Counted from the stretch's first letter, positions 8,327 to 17,405 are shown. The stretch is 64,000 bases of DNA from Lacrimispora defluvii (GCA_013036995.1 JAAOXG010000026.1:1-64000); one strand, 5' to 3'. The notes: generated from the letters alone by a model not told the origin. Numbers and translations: made by a program.

Positions 8327-8467
8327 TTCCCCACGCTGGCATCTATCGCCATCAGGGAACGCAAGTATGAAATCGGGGTACTCCGTGCTATGGGAATGAA
8401 AAAGGGTAAGGTCGCCTTGGGGCTTTGGACGTGGACGCTGCCCACACCCGGCCTCTGGAATTATTAG
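8327..8467 (+). pseudogene. Fragment of an FtsX-type ABC permease
   Basis: An open stretch without a start codon reads ASIAIRERKYEIGVLRAMGM followed by KKGKVALGLW. This is the signature of the conserved cytoplasmic loop of FtsX/MacB-type permeases (RxxEIGxLRAxGM). The preceding codon is a stop (8324-8326) and the frame ends at TAG 8465-8467, so only a scrap of a gene of more than 350 residues remains. The rest of 8149-8704 holds two hairpins and a promoter but no gene. Confidence 0.7.
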
Positions 8468-8502
8468 GAAAAAAACGGGCATACTATAAATACCAGTTAA
8501 GC

Positions 8503-8537
8503 CACTGAGTGTGTTAATGACATTCAGTGTTTTTTGT
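8503..8537 (+). terminator. Terminator-like hairpin after the permease fragment
   Basis: CACTGAGTG (8503-8511) pairs with CATTCAGTG (8521-8529) with one G-T wobble, followed by a T-run. It may be the original terminator of the vanished ABC operon. Confidence 0.7.
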
Positions 8538-8631
8538 GTGCGGAAATAGATCCACTGGGAAGACGCCATTAGAATGGTAACAGGCTATAATCACTTATAG
8601 CCGTTAAAATGAGATCCGATTCAAGAAGTAA

Positions 8632-8685
8632 TTGACAAGTAATAAAGATAAAGTTAATATATAAATAAACCGACGAAGGTTTATT
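8632..8685 (+). promoter_or_regulatory. Promoter with TetR-type palindromic operator before the amidohydrolase gene
   Basis: TTGACA (8632-8637) and TAATAT (8655-8660) have a 17-bp spacer. Right behind is AATAAACC (8664-8671), six bases, then its perfect complement GGTTTATT (8678-8685). The site covers the expected start point and is probably bound by the TetR protein encoded at the end of this operon (10389). Confidence 0.75.
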
Positions 8686-8704
8686 AATTTGAGGAGGTTA
8701 ATTA

Positions 8705-10381
8705 ATGAAAAAAATATATAAGAAATGGGATTTACATCACCACATTGTCCCGGAATTTTATGTAACTGAAATGAAGAAGATGGGAATCTCTGTGGCCGGA
8801 ATCCAATGGCCTGACTGGAATCCCCAGAAATCACTCAAGATAATGGATAAGTTTCATATTGAAAAAGCTTTTGTCTCTATCTCAGCACCAGGTATTTATT
8901 TTAGAGATACTGAATTCAGTATTGCGTTAAGTAGAAAGTGCAATCAATACATTGCAGATATGATTCAGGAGTATCCAACCCGATTCGGAGGGTTCGGCTC
9001 AGTGACACTTCCGGATGTAGAGAGTGCAATTAAAGAAGCTGAATATGTTCTCGATGATTTAAAACTAGATGGCATTGCCATGTTATCCAATGTTGAAGGA
9101 TATTATCTGGGACACCAGTCTTTTGAACCTTTTTATGAAGTTCTTAATAATAGAAAGGCTGTTATTTATGTTCATCCAAATGAAGTCCCGGGAAAAAAAG
9201 ATTTTATGTTTCTTAATCCTCTTTATTTATGGCAAAACGATACCACAACAGCGATTTTAGATTTTATACAAAGCGGGTTTCATTTAAAGTTTCCTAATAT
9301 CAAATGGGTTTTCTCCCATGGCGGGGGAATTATTTCTACATTGTTCCCAGCGGTAGTAGAACATCTTAAATTAAGCAATCCCAAAATTGAATCAGAATTG
9401 GATACATGGAAAAATCAAATTTTTCTAGATACAGCTTCGAAGGCATATGATGATCAGCTCCCATATTTATTATCCTTTTCTGATTGGAGACATGTTGTTT
9501 TCGGTGGAGACATCGGGTGGGCAAATGAAACTGCAGTAAATGAAGTTATTAAGGCTTATTCCTCAATTGATGAGAAGTATGAAATGACCGAGGAACAAAT
9601 AAAAGATATTTTTATGGATAATGCACAGAGATTGTTTTCAAATAAATCATTACCAATAGAGGCTCCTGTTTTGTCAAAATTAAAACTTCCTGAGTTCGGA
9701 AAATTAAATGATAAAATATGTTATCATTGTCATGATGAAGTTAAAGCAATCGAAATGATTCAATCTGGAACAACTGAAAAAGTGTATTTATCAATCGACC
9801 AGCCTGAGTTATGGACACTTGATGTAGAAGAGAGAAAAAAGATAATATTTGAATTTAATAATCGATTGGCACAATTAAGTCAGCGGTATGAAAACCGTAT
9901 TAATGGATTCTGCGCTGTAGACCCTTTTATTCCGGAGTGGAGTGTTCAAGAAATAGAAAGATGTATAAATGAATTGAAAATAGAAGGGGTATGTCTTACA
10001 ATAGATATGTTCAAAGATGATTTATACACTTTTTTATCCTCATCTCTAATCCATAAAATCGGATCGATTGATAAGCCTGTTCTGATCCATCCGAGATATA
10101 ACAAAGGATTAGTGTTAACAGGTGAGAATAGGCTTGAGTCCGTATTCTTTATTGCTAAATCATTTTATTTAGATATCTATCGCAGAAACTGGTTGAAAAC
10201 AGAGTTTATTTTATCTCATACGTACGGAAGTATGCAGTATTTGTCACAACCATTTAATTTATTGTATTATTTATCTCCTAAAATAAAGATAAACAGAATG
10301 TTGGCATTGATATGGGAAACATTTATATTAAAGCGTCCTAAAGGGTATTTATTAATTAAAAATATGAAAATTGTTGATTGA
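8705..10381 (+). CDS. Tandem two-domain amidohydrolase (ACMSD-like)
   Basis: A 558-residue protein that appears to hold two amidohydrolase-2 domains; the family usually has one of about 280-340 residues. Domain 1 (about 1-320) carries the full metal site: DLHHH near residue 9, HPNE near 158, SHGGG near 200 and GGDIGW near 263. Domain 2 (about 330-530) repeats the layout in weaker form: CYHCHDE near 340, IHPRYN near 460 and LSHTYGS near 500, but the protein ends before a final aspartate. Relatives are metal-dependent decarboxylases or hydrolases of aromatic or lactone compounds. The stop codon lies just before the TetR gene, which presumably controls it. The substrate is unknown. Confidence 0.75.
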   Translation: MKKIYKKWDLHHHIVPEFYVTEMKKMGISVAGIQWPDWNPQKSLKIMDKFHIEKAFVSISAPGIYFRDTEFSIALSRKCNQYIADMIQEYPTRFGGFGSVTLPDVESAIKEAEYVLDDLKLDGIAMLSNVEGYYLGHQSFEPFYEVLNNRKAVIYVHPNEVPGKKDFMFLNPLYLWQNDTTTAILDFIQSGFHLKFPNIKWVFSHGGGIISTLFPAVVEHLKLSNPKIESELDTWKNQIFLDTASKAYDDQLPYLLSFSDWRHVVFGGDIGWANETAVNEVIKAYSSIDEKYEMTEEQIKDIFMDNAQRLFSNKSLPIEAPVLSKLKLPEFGKLNDKICYHCHDEVKAIEMIQSGTTEKVYLSIDQPELWTLDVEERKKIIFEFNNRLAQLSQRYENRINGFCAVDPFIPEWSVQEIERCINELKIEGVCLTIDMFKDDLYTFLSSSLIHKIGSIDKPVLIHPRYNKGLVLTGENRLESVFFIAKSFYLDIYRRNWLKTEFILSHTYGSMQYLSQPFNLLYYLSPKIKINRMLALIWETFILKRPKGYLLIKNMKIVD

Positions 10382-10388
10382 GGGAAAT

Positions 10389-11009
10389 ATGGCCAGAACA
10401 GCGGAAAATTATCCTGTAAAAAGGATTGAACTACTTAAAATTGCAGAACAAGTGTTTATGACAAAAGGTTATAATGAAACGAATATTAGTGATATTTTAG
10501 AAGTCGCTGGTATATCTAAGGGCGCTTTTTATCACTATTTCAAGTCAAAAGAGGAACTTTTAGAAGCCAGCATTGATTCTCTTATGGATGATGCAATTGA
10601 TTTTTTAATGCCTGCAGTTGAAAACAGCAAGCTCTCTGCAATGGATAAGTTTGAAAAATTCATGAGAGATAAGACGGTTTTTCAGTCTTCAAAAAAGGAA
10701 TATGCTGTTTTATTGGGAAAGCTGATGCAAGCAGATGTATTTCAATATAAATACGTTTTAAAATCATCAACACGGCTAGTACCACTCTTAGCGAGAATCA
10801 TAGAGCAGGGTATCAATGAAGGTGACTTTAAGGTATCCTACCCTTTAGAAACTGCCGAGATCATTATCCGTACAGTTAACAGCATACCAAACAGTAATTA
10901 TTATGACGAATATATCAGTAATTCTGAAAGACAAAAAAAGTATGTAAAAGCTTTACAAGAGGTCATTGGCGGCACTTTGGGAATAGATCCGGAAAAAGTT
11001 ATCATTTAG
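10389..11009 (+). CDS. TetR/AcrR family transcriptional regulator
   Basis: A 206-residue TetR protein with a clear DNA-binding domain: RIELLKIAEQVFMTKGYNET, then ISDILEVAGISKGAFYHYF and KSKEELLEAS. The C-terminal part is a helical ligand-binding domain. The ATG at 10389 follows GAGGGA, which overlaps the stop of the amidohydrolase gene, so the two are translationally linked. The palindrome at 8664-8685 in the operon promoter is the likely binding site, making this an autoregulated two-gene unit. Confidence 0.88.
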   Translation: MARTAENYPVKRIELLKIAEQVFMTKGYNETNISDILEVAGISKGAFYHYFKSKEELLEASIDSLMDDAIDFLMPAVENSKLSAMDKFEKFMRDKTVFQSSKKEYAVLLGKLMQADVFQYKYVLKSSTRLVPLLARIIEQGINEGDFKVSYPLETAEIIIRTVNSIPNSNYYDEYISNSERQKKYVKALQEVIGGTLGIDPEKVII

Positions 11010-11059
11010 GTTGTAAAATAATCATGAAACCAAACCACTGATGGAAGGAGCGAACTACC

Positions 11060-11947
11060 ATGTATGAATTAGTACAAATTGCAGAGAACAGCTACTATAT
11101 TCAAAGCCCTGCGAAAATAGGAGTTGTAAAATTAAATGATACCGATGTTTGTCTGATTGATAGCGGAAACGATAAAGATGCCGGACGAAAAGTGCGTCAG
11201 CATTTGGACGCAAACAACTGGCATTTAACAGCTATTTTCAACACACATTCCAATGCCGACCATATTGGCGGCAACCAGTATTTACAGAATAAGACTGGAT
11301 GCAAGATATATGCGCCCGGAATTGACTGTGGTTTCACCCGGCATCCTATTTTAGAGCCAAGCTTTCTTTACGGCGGCTTTCCGCCCAAAGACCTGAGGCA
11401 TAAGTTCCTTATGGCGCAGGAGAGTAACGCAGAGTATCTCACCGATGACGCATTGCCCAATGGTTTTCAGAAAATTCCTCTGCCGGGGCACTTTTTTGAT
11501 ATGGTAGGCTTTCGGAATGCTGATGATGTAGTCTTTTTGGCAGATTGCCTATCCAGCAGGGAAACCCTTGAAAAATATCAAATCAGCTTTATTTACGATG
11601 TTGCCTCTTACCTTGATACCCTTGAAATGATAAAGAGGCTGGAGGCAAAAATATTTGTTCCGGCTCATGCCGAGGCAACAGACCAGATCGCACCCCTCGC
11701 ACAGTTCAATATTGACAAGGTAAATGAGATTGCCGAGAAGATTATTGCAATCTGTGCAACTCCTCTTTGTTCTGAACAGGTTTTGCAAAAGCTCTTTGCG
11801 GAATACGGTTTACAGATGAACTTTGAGCAGTATGTTCTGGTTGGCAGTACCGTTCGCTCATACCTCTCATGGCTGAAAGATATGGGCAAGATCAGCGCCC
11901 GGTTTAAAAATAATCAGCTGCTTTGGGAACGCGTTAAACCACAATAA
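11060..11947 (+). CDS. MBL-fold metallo-hydrolase
   Basis: A 295-residue metallo-beta-lactamase-fold protein. The metal-binding motif appears as THSNADHIGG (about residues 68-77), where the usual HxHxDH has asparagine in place of the second histidine. Further ligand candidates are PLPGH near 142, FLADC near 160 and PAHAE near 199. A C-terminal extension of about 80 residues resembles a winged-helix-like tail seen in some members. GGAAGGAG precedes the ATG. It may be co-transcribed with the TetR gene 50 bp upstream. Its 3' end overlaps the convergent tubby-like gene by 14 bp. The exact substrate is unknown. Confidence 0.8.
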   Translation: MYELVQIAENSYYIQSPAKIGVVKLNDTDVCLIDSGNDKDAGRKVRQHLDANNWHLTAIFNTHSNADHIGGNQYLQNKTGCKIYAPGIDCGFTRHPILEPSFLYGGFPPKDLRHKFLMAQESNAEYLTDDALPNGFQKIPLPGHFFDMVGFRNADDVVFLADCLSSRETLEKYQISFIYDVASYLDTLEMIKRLEAKIFVPAHAEATDQIAPLAQFNIDKVNEIAEKIIAICATPLCSEQVLQKLFAEYGLQMNFEQYVLVGSTVRSYLSWLKDMGKISARFKNNQLLWERVKPQ

Positions 11948-12470
11948 AGTCGTCTTCATGCATCATATACTCTACAAGCATATAGATACTGGCCCAAAAT
12001 GTTATTTCGTATTTTTCTGAAAGCTCTAAAAAAACAGGCTTAAACGAAAAAAATGGAGATATAATTCCAATAGAAGTATCATCATGGGTAATGTTTAATC
12101 CATTGTTCTTTTGCCGCTGAACTACCCATATTCCGTATGAAGATTCAACCTCCATTTTATCTGCCTTAGGGGGGCGTAAAGTAAAGCTCTGTGTTTTTGT
12201 TCGTTCTGGATTTGTTGCAAAGAAAAGATTTGCAGTTGCTACCGGCTGTGTATCTTTATAGATCATATACTTTCTTGAGTCCCCACGGTTCCAGCTTTCT
12301 GTTTGCTTTGGTAAGTTTACAATATCTGTGGTAAATATCGTATTTCCCTTTGCGTCAATTATTTTTTTTGCTGACCCTACAAGCTTTCTGCTGCAAATTT
12401 TTGCCAAAGTAGTACCGTTTTCGTCTTGCAGTTTCCAAGAAAATAGACCTTTTCGTATTCGTAATTTCAT
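11934..12470 (-). CDS. Tubby/LURP-one-like small protein
   Basis: A 178-residue protein with no signal peptide. Its pattern of short beta strands (MKLRIRKGLFSWKLQDENG; KIIDAKGNTIFTTDI) is reminiscent of bacterial tubby C-terminal/LURP-one-related proteins, a group of uncertain function thought to bind membrane lipids. AGGAGGGG lies just before the ATG. It is the last gene of a leftward unit behind the two chromate-transporter genes, with only 13 bp between them, so it is probably co-expressed with them. The family assignment is tentative. Confidence 0.5.
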   Translation of the reverse strand: MKLRIRKGLFSWKLQDENGTTLAKICSRKLVGSAKKIIDAKGNTIFTTDIVNLPKQTESWNRGDSRKYMIYKDTQPVATANLFFATNPERTKTQSFTLRPPKADKMEVESSYGIWVVQRQKNNGLNITHDDTSIGIISPFFSFKPVFLELSEKYEITFWASIYMLVEYMMHEDDFIVV

Positions 12471-12483
12471 AGTCTGCCCCTCC

Positions 12484-13047
12484 TTACATCAATAAATAAA
12501 CGGTTCCGCCAATTATGCCTGAGCCAACCATTACAAAAACAGGATTTGGTTTCCACTTGCGCAGTATAAATACGGCCACACTAAAGAGTAGCAGCGAAAT
12601 ATAATTGATAGACTGCACATTTATAGAAAATCCGCCTTTCCCCCATATAGCCAAAGTAAAAATAGATAGACCAGCAGATGCAATCAGCGCCACAACAGCC
12701 GGTCTTAACCCTTCGAGTATGCCCTGTATTAATGTTAATTCTTTGTATTTGAAATAAACCCAGGCTAATAACGATACAATGATGCAGGATGGAAGAATAC
12801 ATCCCAAAGTTGCAATTAAAGCACCCGGAACACCTGCAATCCGTATGCCCACAAATGTAGCGGAATTGATGGCGATGGGGCCCGGTGTCATTTCTGCAAT
12901 TGTAATAAGGTCAGTAAACTCTGTAAGGGTCAGCCAATTATGTAAATCAACTACTTGGTTTTGAATAAGAGGCATAGCAGCCATCCCACCGCCGATGCTG
13001 AACATTCCAATTTGAAAAAAACTCCAAAACAGTTGTAGCATTGTCAT
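12484..13047 (-). CDS. Chromate transporter, half-size ChrA (second subunit)
   Basis: A 187-residue membrane protein of the short-chain CHR family, about half the length of the fused ChrA. The conserved start SFFQIGMFSIGGGMAAMP and the EMTPGPIAINSATFVG signature are present; the second matches the family's P-G-P motif. About six membrane helices. Its ATG overlaps the stop of the upstream half-gene (TAATG), so the two are made together and probably form a heterodimer. CHR proteins export chromate or take up sulfate-like anions; the role here is unproven. Confidence 0.9.
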   Translation of the reverse strand: MTMLQLFWSFFQIGMFSIGGGMAAMPLIQNQVVDLHNWLTLTEFTDLITIAEMTPGPIAINSATFVGIRIAGVPGALIATLGCILPSCIIVSLLAWVYFKYKELTLIQGILEGLRPAVVALIASAGLSIFTLAIWGKGGFSINVQSINYISLLLFSVAVFILRKWKPNPVFVMVGSGIIGGTVYLLM

Positions 13048-13625
13048 TACTTATCACCATCCTTTGGAGAATTTTTTACTTGAATTAATATTTTTGTTGC
13101 CCCAATGCAGCCACAGACTAAAATAATGTACATGACATTCACTTTGAAGAAAAAGGTTGCAGCAAAGGCACACACCATAACAAGTGCCGATACGATATTC
13201 TTTTCCTTAATTACGTTACTCCCAAGATTAATTACAACATCAGCAATAACAGCAGCTACTCCTGCCTGCATCCCTTTCAAAACAGCATTTACTACAGTGT
13301 TGTCTCGAAATGCAGTGTAAAATAGTGATATAACTGAAATAATGATAAGCGGTGGCAGTATTGTGCCTAAAATTGTGACTAATGCTCCCAATATACCTGA
13401 GACTTTATACCCTAAAAGTATGGACGCATTGACAGCAACAGCTCCCGGAGAGGATTGTGCAATTGCTGCTAAATTCAGCATTTCATCTTCCTCAATCCAA
13501 TGAAGATCGTCCACAAATTTTTTTTTCATCAGTGGAATGATAACAAAGCCGCCGCCAAAGGTAAAAGCACTTAAATAAAATGTGGAGCTGAATAGTTTTC
13601 TGTAGATATGTGTTTTGGTTTCCAA
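13047..13625 (-). CDS. Chromate transporter, half-size ChrA (first subunit)
   Basis: A 192-residue partner of the previous gene with the same family marks: STFYLSAFTFGGGFVIIP, and AIAQSSPGAVAVNASILLGY in which the P-G-P motif is S-P-G. It begins at TTG (13623-13625) preceded by AGGAGG at nine bases. The two paired genes differ clearly in sequence, as expected for inverted halves of one transporter. A divergent LysR gene shares the promoter region, which contains two nested inverted repeats. Confidence 0.9.
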   Translation of the reverse strand: METKTHIYRKLFSSTFYLSAFTFGGGFVIIPLMKKKFVDDLHWIEEDEMLNLAAIAQSSPGAVAVNASILLGYKVSGILGALVTILGTILPPLIIISVISLFYTAFRDNTVVNAVLKGMQAGVAAVIADVVINLGSNVIKEKNIVSALVMVCAFAATFFFKVNVMYIILVCGCIGATKILIQVKNSPKDGDK

Positions 13626-13650
13626 TTTTTTAGCCCTCCTCTATAATTCA

Positions 13651-13699
13651 TTATAATACTTGAAACTATATATTCAAAATAGTATTATAATATATAGTT
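13651..13699. promoter_or_regulatory. Nested inverted repeats between chrA pair and lysR
   Basis: TTATAATAC (13651-13659) pairs with GTATTATAA (13682-13690), and AACTATATAT (13664-13673) pairs with ATATATAGTT (13690-13699). Both are perfect. They lie in the 108-bp gap between divergent genes and are likely LysR binding sites overlapping both promoters. Confidence 0.6.
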
Positions 13700-13733
13700 C
13701 ATAATAAATTTATTATAACAAAGGGAGAAAGTA

Positions 13734-14600
13734 ATGACGCTCAGACATCTTAAAATATTTGTCACAGTCTGTGAAACAGGCAGCGCAACAGCTGCCGGAG
13801 AAAAGCTTTACATTGCGCAGCCATCTATTAGCCTGGCAATTTCTGAGCTTGAAGATTATTATGGAATTAAGTTATTTGACCGTATCGCAAAAAGGCTTTA
13901 TATAACAGAAGACGGTAAGCGCTTTCTTCAATATGCAACACATATTGTTGGTCTTTTTGAGGATATGGAAAAAGAAGTGAAAAATCTTGATGGCATAGGT
14001 GTCATTCGCATTGGCACAAGTATTACAATTGGAAATTATCTGTTGCCTGGATATGTATCGGCATTTAAGGGAATGCATCCACATATGGAAGTAAAAGTGG
14101 TGATTGATAATTCTGATAGAATTCAACAATACGTTTTATCTAATAAAATAGATATTGGCTTAATTGAAGAGCTTGTCCACAGTTCCTATCTGGTAAAATA
14201 CAAATTTCGTGATGATGAGCTGGTTCCAATTTGCGCAATCAACCATAAGTTTGCAGAACAGAATCAGATTGAATTAACGCAGCTTTGCGATGAAAGTTTT
14301 ATAATGAGAGAGTCTGGAAGCGCCGGAAGAAACATATTTGACAGCATTATGACAATGCATAACATTGAGATTTCACCAGCGTGGGAAAGTACCAGTACCC
14401 AGGCAATAGTCAGGGCTGTAGGTGAAAATCTGGGAATCTCCATACTGCCGTATCTTTTGGTGAAAGATGCCTTGGAGAGAAAAGAAATCAGTGTATTTCA
14501 TTTAAAGGATATTGAATTTAAAAGAGAGTTTTACATTATTCATCATAAAAATAAGTTCCTGACAGAAAGTGCAAAAAGTTTTATAAAACTATGCAAATAG
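13734..14600 (+). CDS. LysR family transcriptional regulator
   Basis: A 288-residue LysR protein. The winged helix is at residues about 1-60 (MTLRHLKIFVTVCETGSATA; AQPSISLAISELEDYYGIKL), followed by the effector-binding domain from about residue 88 (GVIRIGTSITIGNYLLPGYV) typical of the CysB/CysL-like branch. AAGGGAGAAAG precedes the ATG. It is divergent from the chromate-transporter pair and is probably its regulator; an oxyanion-related inducer would fit but is only an inference. A terminator follows. Confidence 0.9.
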   Translation: MTLRHLKIFVTVCETGSATAAGEKLYIAQPSISLAISELEDYYGIKLFDRIAKRLYITEDGKRFLQYATHIVGLFEDMEKEVKNLDGIGVIRIGTSITIGNYLLPGYVSAFKGMHPHMEVKVVIDNSDRIQQYVLSNKIDIGLIEELVHSSYLVKYKFRDDELVPICAINHKFAEQNQIELTQLCDESFIMRESGSAGRNIFDSIMTMHNIEISPAWESTSTQAIVRAVGENLGISILPYLLVKDALERKEISVFHLKDIEFKREFYIIHHKNKFLTESAKSFIKLCK

Positions 14601-14624
14601 AAAAAGATTCCACCATCAATAGAA

Positions 14625-14659
14625 AGTATGTTTTCAGTTTGAAAATGTACTTTTTTTTT
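14625..14659 (+). terminator. Terminator after lysR
   Basis: AGTATGTTTTCA pairs with TGAAAATGTACT (two wobble pairs) across a 3-base loop, then a run of nine T. The rest of the gap up to 14880 is AT-rich; I see no SAM riboswitch or T-box in it. Confidence 0.8.
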
Positions 14660-14880
14660 GTCCGAAGCAAACATCAGATTGTAGGAGGAAATAGATAAAA
14701 AAACACTCCGTTTAAGCGATATAAAAAAAAGCAAAGGTTTCCATGTTTGTGATAAGAATTATTGATTGGACTATATGTATAACAAGATGATATTATCAAT
14801 GATGTGCACATAAAATAATATACTTATTAATGAATTATTGTTTAAAATTATAGAAAGGGGTGTCGTCAGAAAAAAAACAT

Positions 14881-15861
14881 ATGATTAAAATCAACCAGTT
14901 AAACAAAAGTTTCGGAACTTTAAATATATTAAATGATATTTCTTTCACGATAGAGAGAGGACGAATTTGTGGTCTTGTGGGGAAAAGCGGAGTAGGAAAA
15001 TCTACTCTCTTAAGATGCATAAATGGACTGGAGTCTTATCAAAGTGGGAGTGTAACCATTAATGGTGTTGAAATAAGCAGTTTAAGTAAAAAAGAATTAA
15101 ACTCATTTCGGAAAAATATTGGTATGATATTCCAACATTTTTCCTTAATAGACCGGAAAACGGTATATGATAATATTGCTCTGCCAATGCGTTGCTGGAA
15201 TATCCCCAAAAAGGAAATACAGGCCAGAGTTAAAGAACTCTTAAAGCTTACTGGTTTAGAGGATAAAATTAATGTTAAGACCCGCAACCTAAGTGGAGGA
15301 CAGAAACAGAGAGTTGCAATTGCAAGGGCTCTGACTATGAATCCTGAAATACTGCTTTGTGATGAGGCAACATCAGCTCTTGATCCTAAAACAACCAAAG
15401 ATATCTTAAATTTACTAAAAATGATAAATGAAAGTTTAGATATAACAATAATAGTTGTAACGCATCAGATGTCTGTGGTAAGACAAATTTGTGATGATGT
15501 TATTTTACTGGAAGATGGACATGTTGTGGAAAATGGTCACGTTGATGAAGTTTTCATGAGATATTCTCCGGCACTTGAGCGCTTTGTGGGTGTTGATGAA
15601 TTAGAAATTAAAAGTGGATGTAATTATAGAATTACTTTTAAGCAAGATATTAATAATAATGACTTTATGTCCAGAATGGGAGTGGAACTTAAAAGTGTGT
15701 ATTCTATAATTTATAGCAGCACAGAACAGTTTAAAGAAAATAAGTATGATACATATATCATTGATATTCCTGAAGCTTTTGAGAGTGACTTTGTAAATTA
15801 TTTTAGACAAAATAATGTCTCATATAGAAAGTTACTTTTGAATGAAAAGGAGGAGACGTAA
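14881..15861 (+). CDS. metN: MetN-type ABC transporter ATP-binding protein
   Basis: A methionine-importer-type ATPase of about 326 residues. Walker A is GKSGVGKSTLL, the signature LSGGQKQRVAIARAL, Walker B ILLCDEATSALDP and the switch histidine VTHQM. A C-terminal NIL-like regulatory part of about 80 residues (from ~245) is present, where MetN normally senses its substrate. The ATG at 14881 matches the family start, but a GTG at 14860 is possible; AAAGGGG lies near 14854, poorly placed for either. It forms an operon with metI and metQ-like genes and an enolase-superfamily gene, so the real substrate may not be methionine. Confidence 0.85.
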   Translation: MIKINQLNKSFGTLNILNDISFTIERGRICGLVGKSGVGKSTLLRCINGLESYQSGSVTINGVEISSLSKKELNSFRKNIGMIFQHFSLIDRKTVYDNIALPMRCWNIPKKEIQARVKELLKLTGLEDKINVKTRNLSGGQKQRVAIARALTMNPEILLCDEATSALDPKTTKDILNLLKMINESLDITIIVVTHQMSVVRQICDDVILLEDGHVVENGHVDEVFMRYSPALERFVGVDELEIKSGCNYRITFKQDINNNDFMSRMGVELKSVYSIIYSSTEQFKENKYDTYIIDIPEAFESDFVNYFRQNNVSYRKLLLNEKEET

Positions 15862-16523
15862 TGAGATATTTACCGTGGAGTGAAATCCTAGAGAGAATCA
15901 TTTTTCCTTCATTTTTAGCTACCATAAGAATGCTTTGTGTTGAAATATTTTTGGCGGTTTTTTTCGGCTTTGTAATTGCAATAACTATATATATTACAAG
16001 AGAAGACGGACTTCACCCAAGTAAGGTTATCAACACAGCCCTCAATGCTTTAATAAGTATAATAAGATCCTTTCCTTTTGTTATTTTAATGGTTTCCATT
16101 ATACCTTTGACAAGATTTATTACAGGCTCAAGCATAGGCTGGAAATCAGCTTTAGTACCTTTGACCATAGCATCTACCCCATTTATGGCGAGAATGTTTG
16201 AAAACTCATTTAAGGAGGTAAATCCCGCATTAATTGAGGCAGCAAAATCTTTTGGCGCATCTGATTTTCAGATCATCTTTAAAGTAGTTGTCGTTTCTGC
16301 ACTTCCATCTCTTGTCTCTGGGCTAATTCTTTGTATTATACATGTACTTAATCTGACTGCTGTCGCAGGGGCAATCGGAGCGGGAGGACTTGGAGCCTCA
16401 GCACTGCAATATGGATATCAAAGCTTTAATAACAGGGTAATGTATTCCATAGTTTTTGTACTGATGGCTTTAGTAATATTAATTCAGTTTATGGGGGATC
16501 GGGTTTATAAAAAAGTAAGGTGA
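15861..16523 (+). CDS. metI: MetI-type ABC transporter permease
   Basis: A 220-residue inner-membrane permease with about five membrane helices, the usual MetI size. The coupling-helix motif is present near residues 120-145 (EAAKSFGASDFQIIFKVVVV), preceded by ENSFKEVNPALI. The AGAIGAGGLGASALQYGY stretch is characteristic of MetI. Its ATG overlaps the metN stop by one base (TAATG), so the two are translationally coupled. With MetN and MetQ it forms a complete MetNIQ-type importer. Confidence 0.9.
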   Translation: MRYLPWSEILERIIFPSFLATIRMLCVEIFLAVFFGFVIAITIYITREDGLHPSKVINTALNALISIIRSFPFVILMVSIIPLTRFITGSSIGWKSALVPLTIASTPFMARMFENSFKEVNPALIEAAKSFGASDFQIIFKVVVVSALPSLVSGLILCIIHVLNLTAVAGAIGAGGLGASALQYGYQSFNNRVMYSIVFVLMALVILIQFMGDRVYKKVR

Positions 16524-16541
16524 TAAAGGAGAATAGTAAAT

Positions 16542-17384
16542 ATGATAAATATAAGAAGTGGAACCAGGGTTTTATCTTTAATATTGGGAGTAATATTTTT
16601 GCTGACAGCTTGCACGGTTAGTAATAATTCACCTTCAAATGTAAAATCAAATGAAACTACAGATAGAGAAAAAATAATTTTATCCTGCGTTGCATTCAAT
16701 TATGATGAGGTTAATAATCCAGTGGCAAAAGAAAAAATGAATGAGCTGGGTTATGATGTTGAGGTAGTTGTATTAGAGGATGCAACGACTATGAATGAAG
16801 CTGTTTTAAATGGAGATATTAATGCATCTTTGCATCAACATAAGCCATGGATGGATGCGTATAATAAATCCAAAGATAAGGATGTATTTATGTTAACACC
16901 TTATATACATTACAATGTTTTTGGGATGTACTCAGATAAATACAAAACTGTTGAAGAACTGCCAGATGGAGCTACACTTACAATACCTCAAGACAGTAGT
17001 AACATGGCAAGGGCATTACTCTTACTTGAACAACAAGGGTTAATAAAATTACAAGAAGGAGTTGCCATACCTACAACGTTAGATATAATTGAAAATCCTA
17101 AAAATCTGGTATTTAATGAAATTCATGTTCACCAAGTAGTTTCATCATTACCAGATGTGGATGCAATTTGTTGTGCAAAGATGTTTATGGTTAGTAACAA
17201 TATATCTCTAGATAAAGAAATTTGTACATCAGATGATTTAGAAGATTTCGGGGTTGGGTTTGTTATTAATCCGGATAGAAAAAATGAACCGTGGGTGGAT
17301 GCCTTAATAAAGGCATATACATCTGATGGAATGAGAGATGAAATAAATAATATATTCAAAGGTTGTTATGTACCGGGATTCTAA
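16542..17384 (+). CDS. metQ: MetQ-type substrate-binding lipoprotein
   Basis: A 280-residue lipoprotein: signal peptide at residues 1-23 with lipobox LLTAC, cysteine about residue 24. The mature part resembles the NlpA/MetQ family (GDINASLHQHKPWMDAYNKS; TLTIPQDSSNMARALLLLEQ). Canonical MetQ proteins read DANYFQH at the first place; this variant reads NASLHQH. The cell-surface protein would deliver substrate to the MetNI pair. It is followed after 21 bp by an enolase-superfamily enzyme gene, so it could bind another small acid. The family assignment is sure, the ligand is not. Confidence 0.85.
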   Translation: MINIRSGTRVLSLILGVIFLLTACTVSNNSPSNVKSNETTDREKIILSCVAFNYDEVNNPVAKEKMNELGYDVEVVVLEDATTMNEAVLNGDINASLHQHKPWMDAYNKSKDKDVFMLTPYIHYNVFGMYSDKYKTVEELPDGATLTIPQDSSNMARALLLLEQQGLIKLQEGVAIPTTLDIIENPKNLVFNEIHVHQVVSSLPDVDAICCAKMFMVSNNISLDKEICTSDDLEDFGVGFVINPDRKNEPWVDALIKAYTSDGMRDEINNIFKGCYVPGF

Positions 17385-17405
17385 AAAAGGAGCTGGGAGA
17401 TAAGT

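Noticed and set aside
8583-8602. Hairpin GGCTATAA/TTATAGCC as a terminator
   Set aside because: The stem is perfect but no T-run follows, and it lies just before a promoter; function unclear.
14601-14880. Search for a SAM riboswitch or T-box upstream of the metN-like gene
   Set aside because: Apart from the lysR terminator the leader is AT-rich without the conserved helices or core sequences of either element.
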